The position numbers and the translations under genes were made by a program. Positions 8,024 through 15,359 of a stretch of DNA of 50,415 nucleotides are shown one piece after another. The stretch covers positions 1 through 50,415 of IMG/VR virus record IMGVR_UViG_3300046515_000274; one strand, written 5' to 3'. Below the pieces are notes generated by a model that worked only from the letters and a program-made list of their open reading frames with translations, was not told the origin of the DNA and did not search any database. This DNA comes from a virus. Position 1 is the stretch's first letter, and every line of letters starts with the position of its first letter.

Positions 8024-8122
8024 GGAAGCACGGTGCCTGCGGGGGTGCGGTCATCTGCGGGCTCTTAGGCCCGGCGGACGTTAGAGCATAAAAAGCACCA
8101 GATACGACCTCAAATACAGCGT

Positions 8123-8218
8123 TCAGTGGTTTGCCGTCCAGAGAACCTGGACGCCTGCGGCGCGCGCGTCGGTGCTCCATCCGCCGAGGCCGGCGAACAG
8201 GTCGATTGCTGTGGTCAT
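8123..8218 (-). pseudogene. Remnant of C5-cytosine DNA methyltransferase
   Basis: 31 codons beginning MTTAIDLFAGLGGWS, the SAM-binding motif I (FAGxGG) of C5-cytosine methyltransferases, then a stop after WTANH. Intact enzymes are several hundred residues with a catalytic PCQ motif, which is absent here. The upstream half of the gene and its start are intact, directly downstream of the PAPS-reductase-like gene, and identity to the family ends at the edge of the rightward HNH gene. The rest of the gene appears to have been replaced. Confidence 0.75.
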
Positions 8219-8231
8219 GGTGATTTCCGTG

Positions 8232-9005
8232 TCAGGCCTTGGCGATGATGTCGGCCTCTGCGATCTCGCAGAAGAACGAACAGGATGGGATCTTCTCGTT
8301 TCGGCGCACCGGACCATCGCCCAGTTCGCGAAGGGAGAAGCGCACGTTTGTGGTTCTGTTGCGGAAAAGGTATGAGCCTTCGCCCAGATCGTCCTGGATG
8401 GTGCACAGCGCCTCGAACTGCTCAGGGAAGTCCTGGCGAATCGCTCGGAAGTAGCCTTCGCCGCCCTTCACGCAGCCGATGCAGTTGGCGTTGTCATAGC
8501 CCATCCGGTACATCAACGGCAGTTCGATGCCGGCGCGCAGCAGAATCGCCTTGCAGTCATCCTTGCTCAGGCCTCGGTCGATCAGCGGCGCGATCACTGG
8601 CCGGTCTGGGTTGCGCGCCCGGAAGTTCTCCAGGCGGTCGGCCTCCTCAGCGGTGTAGCCGAACACCATCACATCACCAGGCTGTTTCCACGTGTCGAGC
8701 AGGCGACGTTTTAGAATCTTCGTGCACGGGGCTCCGATCCGGCCTTTGATGTAGCGCTCGCGGCGGAACACCTCATGAGCATCGGCGCCGTACTTCTCGT
8801 CGCGCAGGACGGTGATCGGCTGGCCGAACCATGCCTCGCAGTCCTGGGCGAACCGGCGGTTGTCGGCTTCTTCGTTGGCAAGGAATGCGTTGATGATCTG
8901 CACGTCGTGCGTGCTGCCGTAGTCGGCCAGGGCCAGCTTGGTGGCCACCGCCGAAGCGGCGCCGCAACTGAACTGGCAGACGATTCTCTGGGTGTAGTTG
9001 GGCAT
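8232..9005 (-). CDS. PAPS reductase-like ATP-pyrophosphatase family protein
   Basis: 257 residues of the adenine nucleotide alpha-hydrolase fold. The PP-loop reads SCGAAS (13-18), a variant of SGGxDS. Later features include GRIGAPCTKILKRRL, GYTAEEADRLENF, and a Cys pair NCIGCVKGG near residue 178. Phage members of this family are often annotated phosphoadenylyl-sulfate reductase, but the Asp of the PP-loop is replaced, and a role in nucleotide or DNA modification chemistry is equally possible. GAGG precedes the ATG at 9005. The truncated cytosine methyltransferase follows 13 bp downstream. Confidence 0.8.
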   Translation of the reverse strand: MPNYTQRIVCQFSCGAASAVATKLALADYGSTHDVQIINAFLANEEADNRRFAQDCEAWFGQPITVLRDEKYGADAHEVFRRERYIKGRIGAPCTKILKRRLLDTWKQPGDVMVFGYTAEEADRLENFRARNPDRPVIAPLIDRGLSKDDCKAILLRAGIELPLMYRMGYDNANCIGCVKGGEGYFRAIRQDFPEQFEALCTIQDDLGEGSYLFRNRTTNVRFSLRELGDGPVRRNEKIPSCSFFCEIAEADIIAKA

Positions 9006-9056
9006 GGGTTGGCCTCGTAGCGTATGATCAAACTTTAGAGCGTTAGGTTTACTTAG

Positions 9057-9707
9057 ATGAAATATGAAACTTCGGTTGTTTACGTTGAGCAGCTCCCAAA
9101 AGTCGTTGTTGATACTGGATTCGATCTGACAACTTTGATGGGTTTTCTTGTTACTGTTGTGTTGTTCGGGTTGGGTACGTGGCTAGCAATGCGTAACGCT
9201 GACAAAAACTCTGCGGTTCAGCGTGATTTGTTGAGGCTGAGTCTAGAGTCGCAGGCAGCTAGCTTGAATGAGCAAATTACCGCTCAGGAAAAAATATCAA
9301 AATCTAATGCGTTGAAAACAAGTAGGCAGGAATGGATTAATAGTCTTCGGAGTGAGATAGCGCATCTCCTATCGGTTGCGCACGAGATTCACAGCTTAGC
9401 CTATGATGTTAAGGCGATGAAAATAGGCGGAGATACAGAGGCGGCTATTCTCAGCTCTTGGAAAGATCATAGGGAAAAATCTGATAAGTTCTATGCGTTC
9501 GTGGCTAAGGCTAGGTTTCATGTGTCGAACATACAGCTGCACTTGAATCCTGCTGAGTCCGAATCGCAGGCGCTGCAAGAACAGATTGAGCAACTTATCG
9601 CTAACGCTTACGAGAACCAACGCATCGCTGATCAAATAGATAAAATAATAAGAATCTCGCAAACTATTCTCAAAAAAGAATGGGTCAGGGTCAAAGAGAT
9701 GGTGTAG
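9057..9707 (+). CDS. Membrane-anchored coiled-coil protein (cargo)
   Basis: 216 residues. One transmembrane helix near the N-terminus (about 25-46, LMGFLVTVVLFGLGTWLAM) is followed by a long charged helical region with coiled-coil character (SLESQAASLNEQITAQEKIS, then LQEQIEQLIANAYENQRIAD). The DNA is distinctly AT-rich and uses AAA, ATA and TTG codons unlike the flanking genes. It stands alone in rightward orientation between two leftward phage genes. A superinfection-exclusion or lysogen-expressed role is possible but not shown. Confidence 0.7.
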   Translation: MKYETSVVYVEQLPKVVVDTGFDLTTLMGFLVTVVLFGLGTWLAMRNADKNSAVQRDLLRLSLESQAASLNEQITAQEKISKSNALKTSRQEWINSLRSEIAHLLSVAHEIHSLAYDVKAMKIGGDTEAAILSSWKDHREKSDKFYAFVAKARFHVSNIQLHLNPAESESQALQEQIEQLIANAYENQRIADQIDKIIRISQTILKKEWVRVKEMV

Positions 9708-9756
9708 TGAGGCGCGAAAATTTTGGAGGAGGTGGTCGGCGGGCAGCGCAGGATGC

Positions 9757-10404
9757 TCAGGCCGCGAGGCGCTTCTTATCGGCGCGGCCCTGAGCGAGAA
9801 GGATCCGTAGCGCTTCTTTGTAGCTGGCCTTGGCCGCTTTCATGGTACGAGCCCACTCGCCTGCGACCTCAACAGTCTCGTAGGGCGACCAGTGCGCGAA
9901 ACGGGTAGGCCGGCGATGCTCGCAGTAGGCACTTCCGCGTGGGTAGCGGACCATCCGGTATTCGTAGTTGCCCCAGGTGCCGCGCTGCTGGAACTGGGGT
10001 TGGTTGATCCCGAGGAAGTGAGCGAAGCCGTCGTAGCACTCGCACTCGTCGAGGTAGGCGTCAAACTTGGTGTACTTCCGGGGCGGGGGAGCCGGTGGCA
10101 GCTTGTTTCGCGCAAACTGCTTGCCTTCAGGCGTTGCCCGGTACACCACGTCATCAGCATCACAGAAGGCTGGCGCCTTACCGCGCGTCATCAGGCCTGC
10201 CTCTACTAGCACATCCAGGTTGTTGGCGTCGTCATAGCCTGGGCTGGTGAGGAAGTGGTTTCTGTTACCGGTACGGCATCCTGGGTTCAGGCCCAGGGTG
10301 TGCCAGAGCAGGCCGAGCTGCTTTTCGGTGGATTCGATCATGGCTTTCTCCATGCATGCGCCGCCCTCCGTGGCCGGATGCGGCGATGTAAAAGTGGCAC
10401 TCAT
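9757..10404 (-). CDS. Hypothetical phage protein
   Basis: 215 residues. Residues 20-105 look like a winged-helix unit (TEKQLGLLWHTLGLNP, then LDVLVEAGLMTRGKA, VVYRATPEGKQFA). The C-terminal half is rich in aromatics (FDAYLDECECYDGFAHFLGI) and ends in a Lys/Ala helix. DNA binding is suggested only by the helix-turn-helix-like pattern. The first ATG (10404) is used; an ATG at 10356 is an alternative. Confidence 0.65.
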   Translation of the reverse strand: MSATFTSPHPATEGGACMEKAMIESTEKQLGLLWHTLGLNPGCRTGNRNHFLTSPGYDDANNLDVLVEAGLMTRGKAPAFCDADDVVYRATPEGKQFARNKLPPAPPPRKYTKFDAYLDECECYDGFAHFLGINQPQFQQRGTWGNYEYRMVRYPRGSAYCEHRRPTRFAHWSPYETVEVAGEWARTMKAAKASYKEALRILLAQGRADKKRLAA

Positions 10405-10474
10405 GGGAGAGTCTCAGCGAAGAAGTATTTTTGGTACAATTGAAAATTGAAGTGGAGATCAATAGGGGGTTAAG

Positions 10475-11128
10475 GTGGCAGCTAAACCAATCGTTTTACC
10501 TAGCAGAACATTCCCAACTAAAGGCAAGGCAGAAGAATTTTTTTCCGAAATGCTTGCTCGGTACAATGATGGCGATCGTGTTTCACCGGACGACGAAGTT
10601 CTGCTTTATGAGTACTTTCTCAGGAATCCGGACTCCCAAGATAAAATGGGTCCAGGTATTCAATATTTTTTCAAGGATAAGTCTCCAGATTACCCGACTA
10701 GCTGCTTTCATGTGTATTGGGTTCGCCCAGTTGGTAACACAAAATCGACTGATTTCGGATTGGGTGCATGTCGCGACGCCAAGGCGCCAACTGTTGCTGA
10801 ATCCTTCTACTCGGCGTGTCGGTACGCGGTTTATGAAGGTTTGAAGGATAAGAAAATAGCTATTTACGAAAACTCAGGAGGTAGAGTTCCTTGCTCAAGA
10901 ACCGGTGTTGAGACAACGTTCTCGACATCGGAGTACCGTCATACTGAGCCTAAGTTTAAAGATATTGTTCGTGACTTCATTTCGCTTCGTGACATACAGC
11001 TCACTGCATCACTCATGACTGCTGGTGAGAATGACCAATATGTAACGAGGTTTACTGACCCGTTGATGGAGCAAGATTTCATTCAGTATCACGAGTCAGT
11101 AGCGGAGCTGGCAATTTTTGCGAAATGA
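10475..11128 (+). CDS. DUF3223/DCL-family protein (cargo)
   Basis: 217 residues. The first ~105 match the DCL/DUF3223 pattern: FPTKGKAEEFFSEMLARYND, then DDEVLLYEYFLRNPD, GPGIQYFFKDKSPDYPTSCF and FHVYWV. The family is named from the plant DeCLuttering protein; its bacterial role is unknown. The C-terminal half has no recognised domain. The start is GTG with GGGGGT upstream. AT-rich composition and rightward orientation inside a leftward operon point to acquired cargo, as with the genes at 6827 and 9057. Confidence 0.75.
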   Translation: MAAKPIVLPSRTFPTKGKAEEFFSEMLARYNDGDRVSPDDEVLLYEYFLRNPDSQDKMGPGIQYFFKDKSPDYPTSCFHVYWVRPVGNTKSTDFGLGACRDAKAPTVAESFYSACRYAVYEGLKDKKIAIYENSGGRVPCSRTGVETTFSTSEYRHTEPKFKDIVRDFISLRDIQLTASLMTAGENDQYVTRFTDPLMEQDFIQYHESVAELAIFAK

Positions 11129-11215
11129 CTTGATCGCCAATTAATCAGCCACTTCTTGTGGCTTAACCCCAGCGCCACGGGTAGGTATCTCGTGACCCGT
11201 GACGCAGCACCTCAC

Positions 11216-12031
11216 TTACTTCGCGTCGAAGGTACCTATGGAAAGTGCAGCAGAGGCTCCGACTTTCTTGTCCAGCACTGCCTTGAACTCTTGGGCAATG
11301 TTCTCGCGCTGGGCTTCTTCACCGATCCAGCGCAGTTTTAGCACCGGTTGCGGGCCGCTGGTGATGACGGACACGCGCAGGCGGATCACTTGCTCGCCCA
11401 GGCCTTCGAACGGAATGACCTTGAAGTCCAACCAGGCCGGCAGGGTTTCTTTGCTGCTGGCCTCGATCTGGTCCATGGTGCTGCGGCTGGCGCGGGTCTC
11501 GCCGACGGCGTGATCGCTCTCGGACGATGCCTTCACGGTGATGGTGCGAACCGCGGCAATCGCTTTGACGATGGTCATGGTCTGGCCATTTTCATCGGTG
11601 GCCGCCAGGTGCTGGTTCCAGTCTTCGATCCAGTCGCTCATGGCCTTCTGCACCAGGCTCTGGCCGCACACCGCCTGAACGGCGGCGAACGCAGCGGAAG
11701 CCTTGAGGCGCAGCACGGCGCGGTCATCGGCATGTCCTGGCTCTTCGGCGGTGCCGATGTTGAACAGCACGATGCAGCTCATGTTGTCCTGATCGATGAA
11801 GCCGCGGGCTGCTGGCGCGGCACGCTCGACGACATAGGTGCTGTAGTCCGCGAGCGAGTGGGTGGAGAAGGTACCGCGGAAGCGGTTGCGACCGGACTGG
11901 AAGCGCTCCAGGTCAACCACATTGAAGTTCTGCGGGAGGACGGCCACCTGGCCGAGGGCCGGGAGCTGAATGCCAGCTGCGGCGACGGCGTTTTCTTGAA
12001 TCAGTTCGATAGCTTCTTTGCTTAGAGACAT
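11216..12031 (-). CDS. DUF2303 family protein (YfdQ-like)
   Basis: 271 residues with the DUF2303 layout: an N-terminal helix (SKEAIELIQENAVAA), NVVDLERFQSGRNRFRGTF, an HAD/DDRAVLRLKASAAF segment, and a C-terminal FEGLGEQVIRLRVSVITSG. The family is common in early operons of lambdoid phages, near recombination genes, and its function is unknown. GGAAAA precedes the ATG. It is co-directional with the next gene upstream at 12058. Confidence 0.85.
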   Translation of the reverse strand: MSLSKEAIELIQENAVAAAGIQLPALGQVAVLPQNFNVVDLERFQSGRNRFRGTFSTHSLADYSTYVVERAAPAARGFIDQDNMSCIVLFNIGTAEEPGHADDRAVLRLKASAAFAAVQAVCGQSLVQKAMSDWIEDWNQHLAATDENGQTMTIVKAIAAVRTITVKASSESDHAVGETRASRSTMDQIEASSKETLPAWLDFKVIPFEGLGEQVIRLRVSVITSGPQPVLKLRWIGEEAQRENIAQEFKAVLDKKVGASAALSIGTFDAK

Positions 12032-12057
12032 GCGCTTTTCCTTGTGGGTGCGGTGGA

Positions 12058-12405
12058 TTACGAGCGTGGGTGAACAGGTGCTTCGTCACGGGTGAAGAGC
12101 TGGTCGTGCTTTTCGGGGAAGAGGGAGATGTTGCCGCCGGTACCGACGTACATCGGTGTATCGAGGCTGGTGTTCTCGCTGCGCGTGCCGCGCTTGGTGG
12201 GCACTTTGTAGTCGAGCTTGTGCTTGATCTTCACCTGGTGGGAGTCGCCGATCTGGCTGAAGTCCAGGGTGATGGTGATCTTTCCGGATTTGCCGTGATC
12301 GACAACGCCCGCGGCTACCTCGGAGAGGGCGTGGCCAATCTGGCTGGCGAAGGCGCCGCCATTGAGCTCCTGCAGGAACTCGGTGGTGTCAGTGGGCTTG
12401 GACAT
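12058..12405 (-). CDS. Hypothetical phage protein paired with DUF2303
   Basis: 115 residues beginning MSKPTDTTEFLQELNGGAFA, containing SEVAAGVVDHGKSGKITITL and a beta-rich centre (VKIKHKLDYKVPTKRG). A protein of this shape commonly precedes DUF2303 in Pseudomonas phages. The ATG at 12405 is set by AGGAGACG upstream; the frame continues upstream as low-quality Arg/Pro-rich sequence and is not coding there. Function unknown. Confidence 0.75.
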   Translation of the reverse strand: MSKPTDTTEFLQELNGGAFASQIGHALSEVAAGVVDHGKSGKITITLDFSQIGDSHQVKIKHKLDYKVPTKRGTRSENTSLDTPMYVGTGGNISLFPEKHDQLFTRDEAPVHPRS

Positions 12406-12493
12406 TGCTGCGTCTCCTGATGAACGATGCCGCTGGGCGGCAGATTGATGTGTTGCTGGCGCCGGCCGTGGCGGGCGCGTGCGGTGGTGCGGT

Positions 12494-12952
12494 TCATGCT
12501 GCTTTCTGGTGATTCCAGGCCCCGACAGCGGCAAAGATCTTTGCGGCCTCTGCTTCGTCGAGCGTTGTGTCGGTGGGTATGGCGATCCAGCCGGCCGCAA
12601 CCAAGTGGTTAGGGTTGGCCGTGGCTCGCAGGTCGGCGTAGGTAGTCTCGATCACGTCGGTCAGGTGGTCGGCCCGGTAGTTGCCCTGTGGCGCGACCTC
12701 AATCGACTTGTGGTACCGCTCGCCGAGCTCTGTCCGGCACAGCACGCTCAAGTAGATGGTCCATCGGTGCGGGATGTCGCACACGGCATCAACCACCTGG
12801 CGCACGCAGATCTGCTTGAGGTTTTTCCAGTTGATCAACACCTGCTGGCCGCTGGGGTCGATGTTCACGACGGCCGCGTGGTTGGCCGAGACCAAAGCCC
12901 GGCAGGTCCGCTCCAGCCGGGAGCGCATGTTGTGCGGCTTACGCTTGCTCAT
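12494..12952 (-). CDS. Hypothetical phage protein
   Basis: 152 residues (MSKRKPHNMRSRLERTCRAL...). A basic N-terminus is followed by a predicted alpha/beta region (AAVVNIDPSGQQVLINWKNL, DIPHRWTIYLSVLCR) and a C-terminal helical tail (TLDEAEAAKIFAAVGAW). The start is fixed by a 4-bp ATGA overlap with the upstream gene. Family not identified; it is a standard member of this operon type. Confidence 0.7.
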   Translation of the reverse strand: MSKRKPHNMRSRLERTCRALVSANHAAVVNIDPSGQQVLINWKNLKQICVRQVVDAVCDIPHRWTIYLSVLCRTELGERYHKSIEVAPQGNYRADHLTDVIETTYADLRATANPNHLVAAGWIAIPTDTTLDEAEAAKIFAAVGAWNHQKAA

Positions 12953-13218
12953 TGCCGCGTGCCTGTCTTGCTCGCTGCCCCGGCTTCCATTGCATCCACG
13001 AATCGCAGCGCGGCTCGATAGCTGAAGGCGAATCCCTGGACAGTGCCAGTGGCAATCTCCACCACATCCCAAGTGCCGCCTTTTCCGGAGGCTTGGTAGC
13101 GCGGCGTTCCCTGGGCTATTCGGGCGAAAGCTTCGTTGCGTGCTTCCTGGCTTCGTTCAAGCAAGGCAGCGAGCACCATCCGCTTGTCCTCGAAAGCTTT
13201 ATGCACGGCTGTTTGCAT
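12949..13218 (-). CDS. Small hypothetical phage protein
   Basis: 89 residues. An N-terminal long helix (HKAFEDKRMVLAALLERSQE) is followed by a beta-rich segment (GKGGTWDVVEIATGTVQGFA) and a helix (YRAALRFVDAMEAG). AGG lies 8 bases upstream of ATG. It is coupled to the downstream gene by ATGA. Function unknown. Confidence 0.7.
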   Translation of the reverse strand: MQTAVHKAFEDKRMVLAALLERSQEARNEAFARIAQGTPRYQASGKGGTWDVVEIATGTVQGFAFSYRAALRFVDAMEAGAASKTGTRQ

Positions 13219-13236
13219 GAGTTGGTCCTCAGTGGG

Positions 13237-13620
13237 TCAGGCGTGGAGCTCGAAGGCCTCGGCCTTGCGAACGATTCGAACTTGGGCGGTGCGCCGCTCA
13301 GGCGCCCGGCGGTCGCGGCGCATGGGGTCGCTGTCGTTGATCACAGCGTGCATGGCGATGAGGACGGCGAGGGCGATGCAGAGCGGGCTGATGATCTGTT
13401 GACGCATGGCCTTGGTAACCGCCTCGATTCGGCGGCCGGCCTCCAGCTTGAACAGAGCGGCCTCGATGCGGTTGGCCACTGTGCCGGGGCTGACTGCCAT
13501 TTCCCGGGCGATTTCTTTGGTGGTGAGGCCTTGGGCCACCCACAGCAGTGCTTCCAGTTCGCGGGGGGCCAGCGCCTTTCCGAGCTGGCCAATCCATGAG
13601 CCGCAAGTGATCGTGTCCAT
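13237..13620 (-). CDS. LuxR-type HTH protein with C-terminal TM helix
   Basis: 127 residues. Residues 15-62 form a LuxR/GerE-type helix-turn-helix (LAPRELEALLWVAQGLTTKE, then IAREMAVSPGTVANRIEAAL). They are followed by one hydrophobic helix (about 75-92, ISPLCIALAVLIAMHAVI) and a basic tail. This makes it a probable membrane-tethered DNA-binding protein with no receiver or ligand domain. It lies directly after the ParB-like gene with 6 bp between them. Role presumably regulatory; targets unknown. Confidence 0.75.
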   Translation of the reverse strand: MDTITCGSWIGQLGKALAPRELEALLWVAQGLTTKEIAREMAVSPGTVANRIEAALFKLEAGRRIEAVTKAMRQQIISPLCIALAVLIAMHAVINDSDPMRRDRRAPERRTAQVRIVRKAEAFELHA

Positions 13621-13626
13621 GAGCTG

Positions 13627-14478
13627 TTATCTCGGTTTGGCGCCGTCCAGGGCTTCGCGCAGTTGCAGGACAAGCGCAGTGGGAATGGAGAGGGATCGGC
13701 TGTCCTCATCGATCGAGTGCAGCGATGCAATTAAATTGCGTGATGCGGTGTGTACTGCTTCAAGCCTGGGCTTCGGTATCGAGGGCCCCTTCATCGAGCC
13801 TGCTGTTACTCGTTTCTTGCCGCTCGCCTGGGCTCTCACCAGCTCGGCACCGAGTACCTTCCCGGCACCGTCGCCGTGTTCTCGAACGACCTGTGCAGCT
13901 GTCGTCGCTGAAACGTGGCCGGCGGCTACCAGGTTCTGCACATCCGTATTTGCGTTACCAACAGTGAGCACCTGCTCAACGTGCTGCCGCGTCTTGCCCA
14001 CCTTTGCTGCTATCTGCTCAACCGACCAGCCAAAGGCGCGGAGGCGCTTGTAGCCTTCAGCCAACTCAAGCGGCGAGAGCTTTTCGTTTTCCTGACTGGT
14101 GATGATGCGCGCTACCCGATCGGCATCACTGCCTTCGAAGGCGATCACGGGCACCCAGGCTTCCAGCACTTCTGGCCTGTCTTTGTTGGGCGTCCGAGGA
14201 AGCTGGCCTTCTGCATCGAGCTTCAACAGTGCCCGGCGCCGGCGGTGGCCATCGACAAGCCAGACACCGCCTTCCGCCCTCGGCCGAACTTCCAACGGCG
14301 GGATCTGGCCGCCCGCCGCGACGAACTCAGCGAGAGAGTTGATGCTCGCCTCGAGCGCGTCGCCTTCGGTGCGGAGGTTGAAACCAGGCTCTTCGTACAG
14401 GTCCTCGAGTTGAACCTTCATGGCGTCGGCGCGGCGCACCTCGCCATCCTTGATCATTTGCTTGAACGACTTCGCCAT
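13627..14478 (-). CDS. ParB/Spo0J-like nuclease-fold DNA-binding protein
   Basis: 283 residues. The N-terminal ParB domain carries QIPPLEVRPRAEGGVWLVDG followed by HRRRRAL, the GHRR/GERR nucleotide-binding box. A central helix-turn-helix follows (WSVEQIAAKVGKTRQHVEQV, about 150-175), then helices and a basic linker (SGKKRVTAGSMKG). No parA neighbour is seen, so partition of a plasmid prophage is unlikely given the integrase; regulation or DNA organisation is more likely. AAGGGAAG precedes the ATG, and a chain of large inverted repeats lies upstream in its leader. Confidence 0.85.
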   Translation of the reverse strand: MAKSFKQMIKDGEVRRADAMKVQLEDLYEEPGFNLRTEGDALEASINSLAEFVAAGGQIPPLEVRPRAEGGVWLVDGHRRRRALLKLDAEGQLPRTPNKDRPEVLEAWVPVIAFEGSDADRVARIITSQENEKLSPLELAEGYKRLRAFGWSVEQIAAKVGKTRQHVEQVLTVGNANTDVQNLVAAGHVSATTAAQVVREHGDGAGKVLGAELVRAQASGKKRVTAGSMKGPSIPKPRLEAVHTASRNLIASLHSIDEDSRSLSIPTALVLQLREALDGAKPR

Positions 14479-14498
14479 TTGAGTTCACTTCCCTTGGG

Positions 14499-14570
14499 CT
14501 GCATTGGTCGTGACGCTCGCTGCCGCGTACCTCCCGGACCAGGGGAGGGCGAACGTCACGACCAATGCAG
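14499..14570. repeat. Perfect 17-bp inverted repeat with nested stem
   Basis: Arms CTGCATTGGTCGTGACG at 14499-14515 and 14554-14570 are exact reverse complements. After one mismatch the stem continues (TCGC/GCGA, 14517-14520 with 14549-14552). A separate 6-bp stem (CCTCCC 14530-14535, GGGAGG 14543-14548) fills the centre. In the leftward transcript the base of this hairpin lies only a few bases before the ribosome site of the ParB-like gene. Confidence 0.85.
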
Positions 14571-14607
14571 TCGATTTAAGGTTGATGGTAGTGAGTGTTA
14601 CGAGCTG

Positions 14608-14631
14608 TAAAGCGCACGGTCGTGCGCTTTA
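14608..14631. repeat. 24-bp palindrome with 11-bp arms
   Basis: TAAAGCGCACG (14608-14618) and CGTGCGCTTTA (14621-14631) are perfect reverse complements around GT. As DNA it looks like a dimer operator; as RNA a 2-base loop is too tight, so the inner pair would open. It lies between the two larger inverted repeats upstream of the ParB-like gene. Confidence 0.8.
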
Positions 14632-14633
14632 TG

Positions 14634-14766
14634 GGCTGCATCGGTGTGTGATCTGTCCGGCGCTGATCTCCGGCATTGGCGCCTGACTCGATATGCCTCA
14701 GTAGCTGCCAAGCGAGGTGCGGCTTGCGCATCAGCCTGCGCATTCAGATCACACACCGATGCAGCC
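14634..14766. repeat. Perfect 22-bp inverted repeat around an 89-bp loop
   Basis: The arm starting GGCTGCATCGGTGTGTG (14634-14655) is matched exactly by its reverse complement at 14745-14766. The left arm shares GGGCTGCAT with the outer arm of the 14499 repeat. A small 6-bp stem (CCTGGT 14765-14770, ACCAGG 14779-14784) abuts its right side. No gene is seen inside the loop, which has small stems of its own (for example GCGCA/TGCGC near 14726-14741). Confidence 0.85.
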
Positions 14767-14826
14767 TGGTGATGGGGAACCAGGTAGATCGGGCAGTTTT
14801 CGTCAGGCTGACGTGGCACTGGTTGT

Positions 14827-15099
14827 TCAGTCGTCTTCGCCTTGGGCCAACATCTTTTCGATGTCGGCGGCTGCCGGCTTCTTCCAGTTCTTGATCTGGC
14901 CTGTTTCCAGGTCGATGTTCAGGATCAGGTAGTCGCCGTAGTGCTCGCCGGGGAAGAAGTCAGGTACATACCCCTCGTAACTGCCCACCTCGTCGCCCTG
15001 CGCGTCCTGGAGACCAGCCGCAAAGCCGTCGCGCACCTTGATGTGAAGGCGAAGCTCGGTTACGTCGACCTGAACCGTTTTCTGTTGGTTGATCTGCAT
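14827..15099 (-). CDS. Hypothetical phage protein
   Basis: 90 residues: an N-terminal beta region (KTVQVDVTELRLHIKVRDGF), then EGYVPDFFPGEHYGDYLILN and IDLETGQIKNWKKP, and an acidic tail. It looks like a compact beta-rich domain. GGAG is 8 bases before the ATG. It is the first well-supported gene of the leftward early operon, separated from the ParB-like gene by the inverted-repeat region. Confidence 0.75.
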   Translation of the reverse strand: MQINQQKTVQVDVTELRLHIKVRDGFAAGLQDAQGDEVGSYEGYVPDFFPGEHYGDYLILNIDLETGQIKNWKKPAAADIEKMLAQGEDD

Positions 15100-15173
15100 G
15101 CTTTGTTCTCCAGTGGATTCCCCCTGATGGGCCCCGCTTGAGGCCCACCGGGGAATCGTCTGGCGTCACCGCC

Positions 15174-15263
15174 TCAGATGGCAGCTCTGCGCTCGGTGCG
15201 TTGGCCTTGGGCTTCCCTCGCATCGCCTTCAATCTGAATACGGCGGTGGTCGTTGGGGATCAT
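15174..15263 (-). CDS. 29-residue candidate small protein
   Basis: Starts MIPNDHRRIQIEGDAREAQG and ends in a basic tail. GGAG sits 5 bases before the ATG. It is highly charged and helical. Its ATG overlaps the stop of another short frame upstream (ATGA at 15260-15263), a pattern shared by the real genes of this operon. No family known. Confidence 0.4.
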   Translation of the reverse strand: MIPNDHRRIQIEGDAREAQGQRTERRAAI

Positions 15264-15359
15264 GTTGCTCCGCGCTTGAGTGCAGCCCGTTGGCCGGCTG
15301 AGTAGGGCACGTATGCGCGGATTGCCGACCCGTTTTGTCGGCTGGACTTAATGCTTCAT
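15260..15359 (-). pseudogene. Possible broken ~30-codon gene (frame break at codon 3)
   Basis: A consensus AGGAGG (15369-15374) precedes ATG AAG CAT TAA at 15359. Shifting one base at the third codon opens a frame reading IKSSRQNGSAIRAYVPYSAG and on to GAT, whose TGA overlaps the next ATG. This suggests a small gene inactivated by a one-base change, or a sequence error. A 3-codon minicistron is the literal reading. Confidence 0.3.

Noticed and set aside
13627-14478. ParB-like gene read as evidence of a plasmid prophage
   Set aside because: No parA partner or centromere array is evident, and an integrase with xis lies next to a host gene, so integration is the simpler view.
14960-15232. A 90-codon leftward frame starting TTG upstream of the 14827 gene
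   Set aside because: It overlaps the 14827 gene by 140 bp, and the second half is Arg/Gly-rich non-coding-type sequence.
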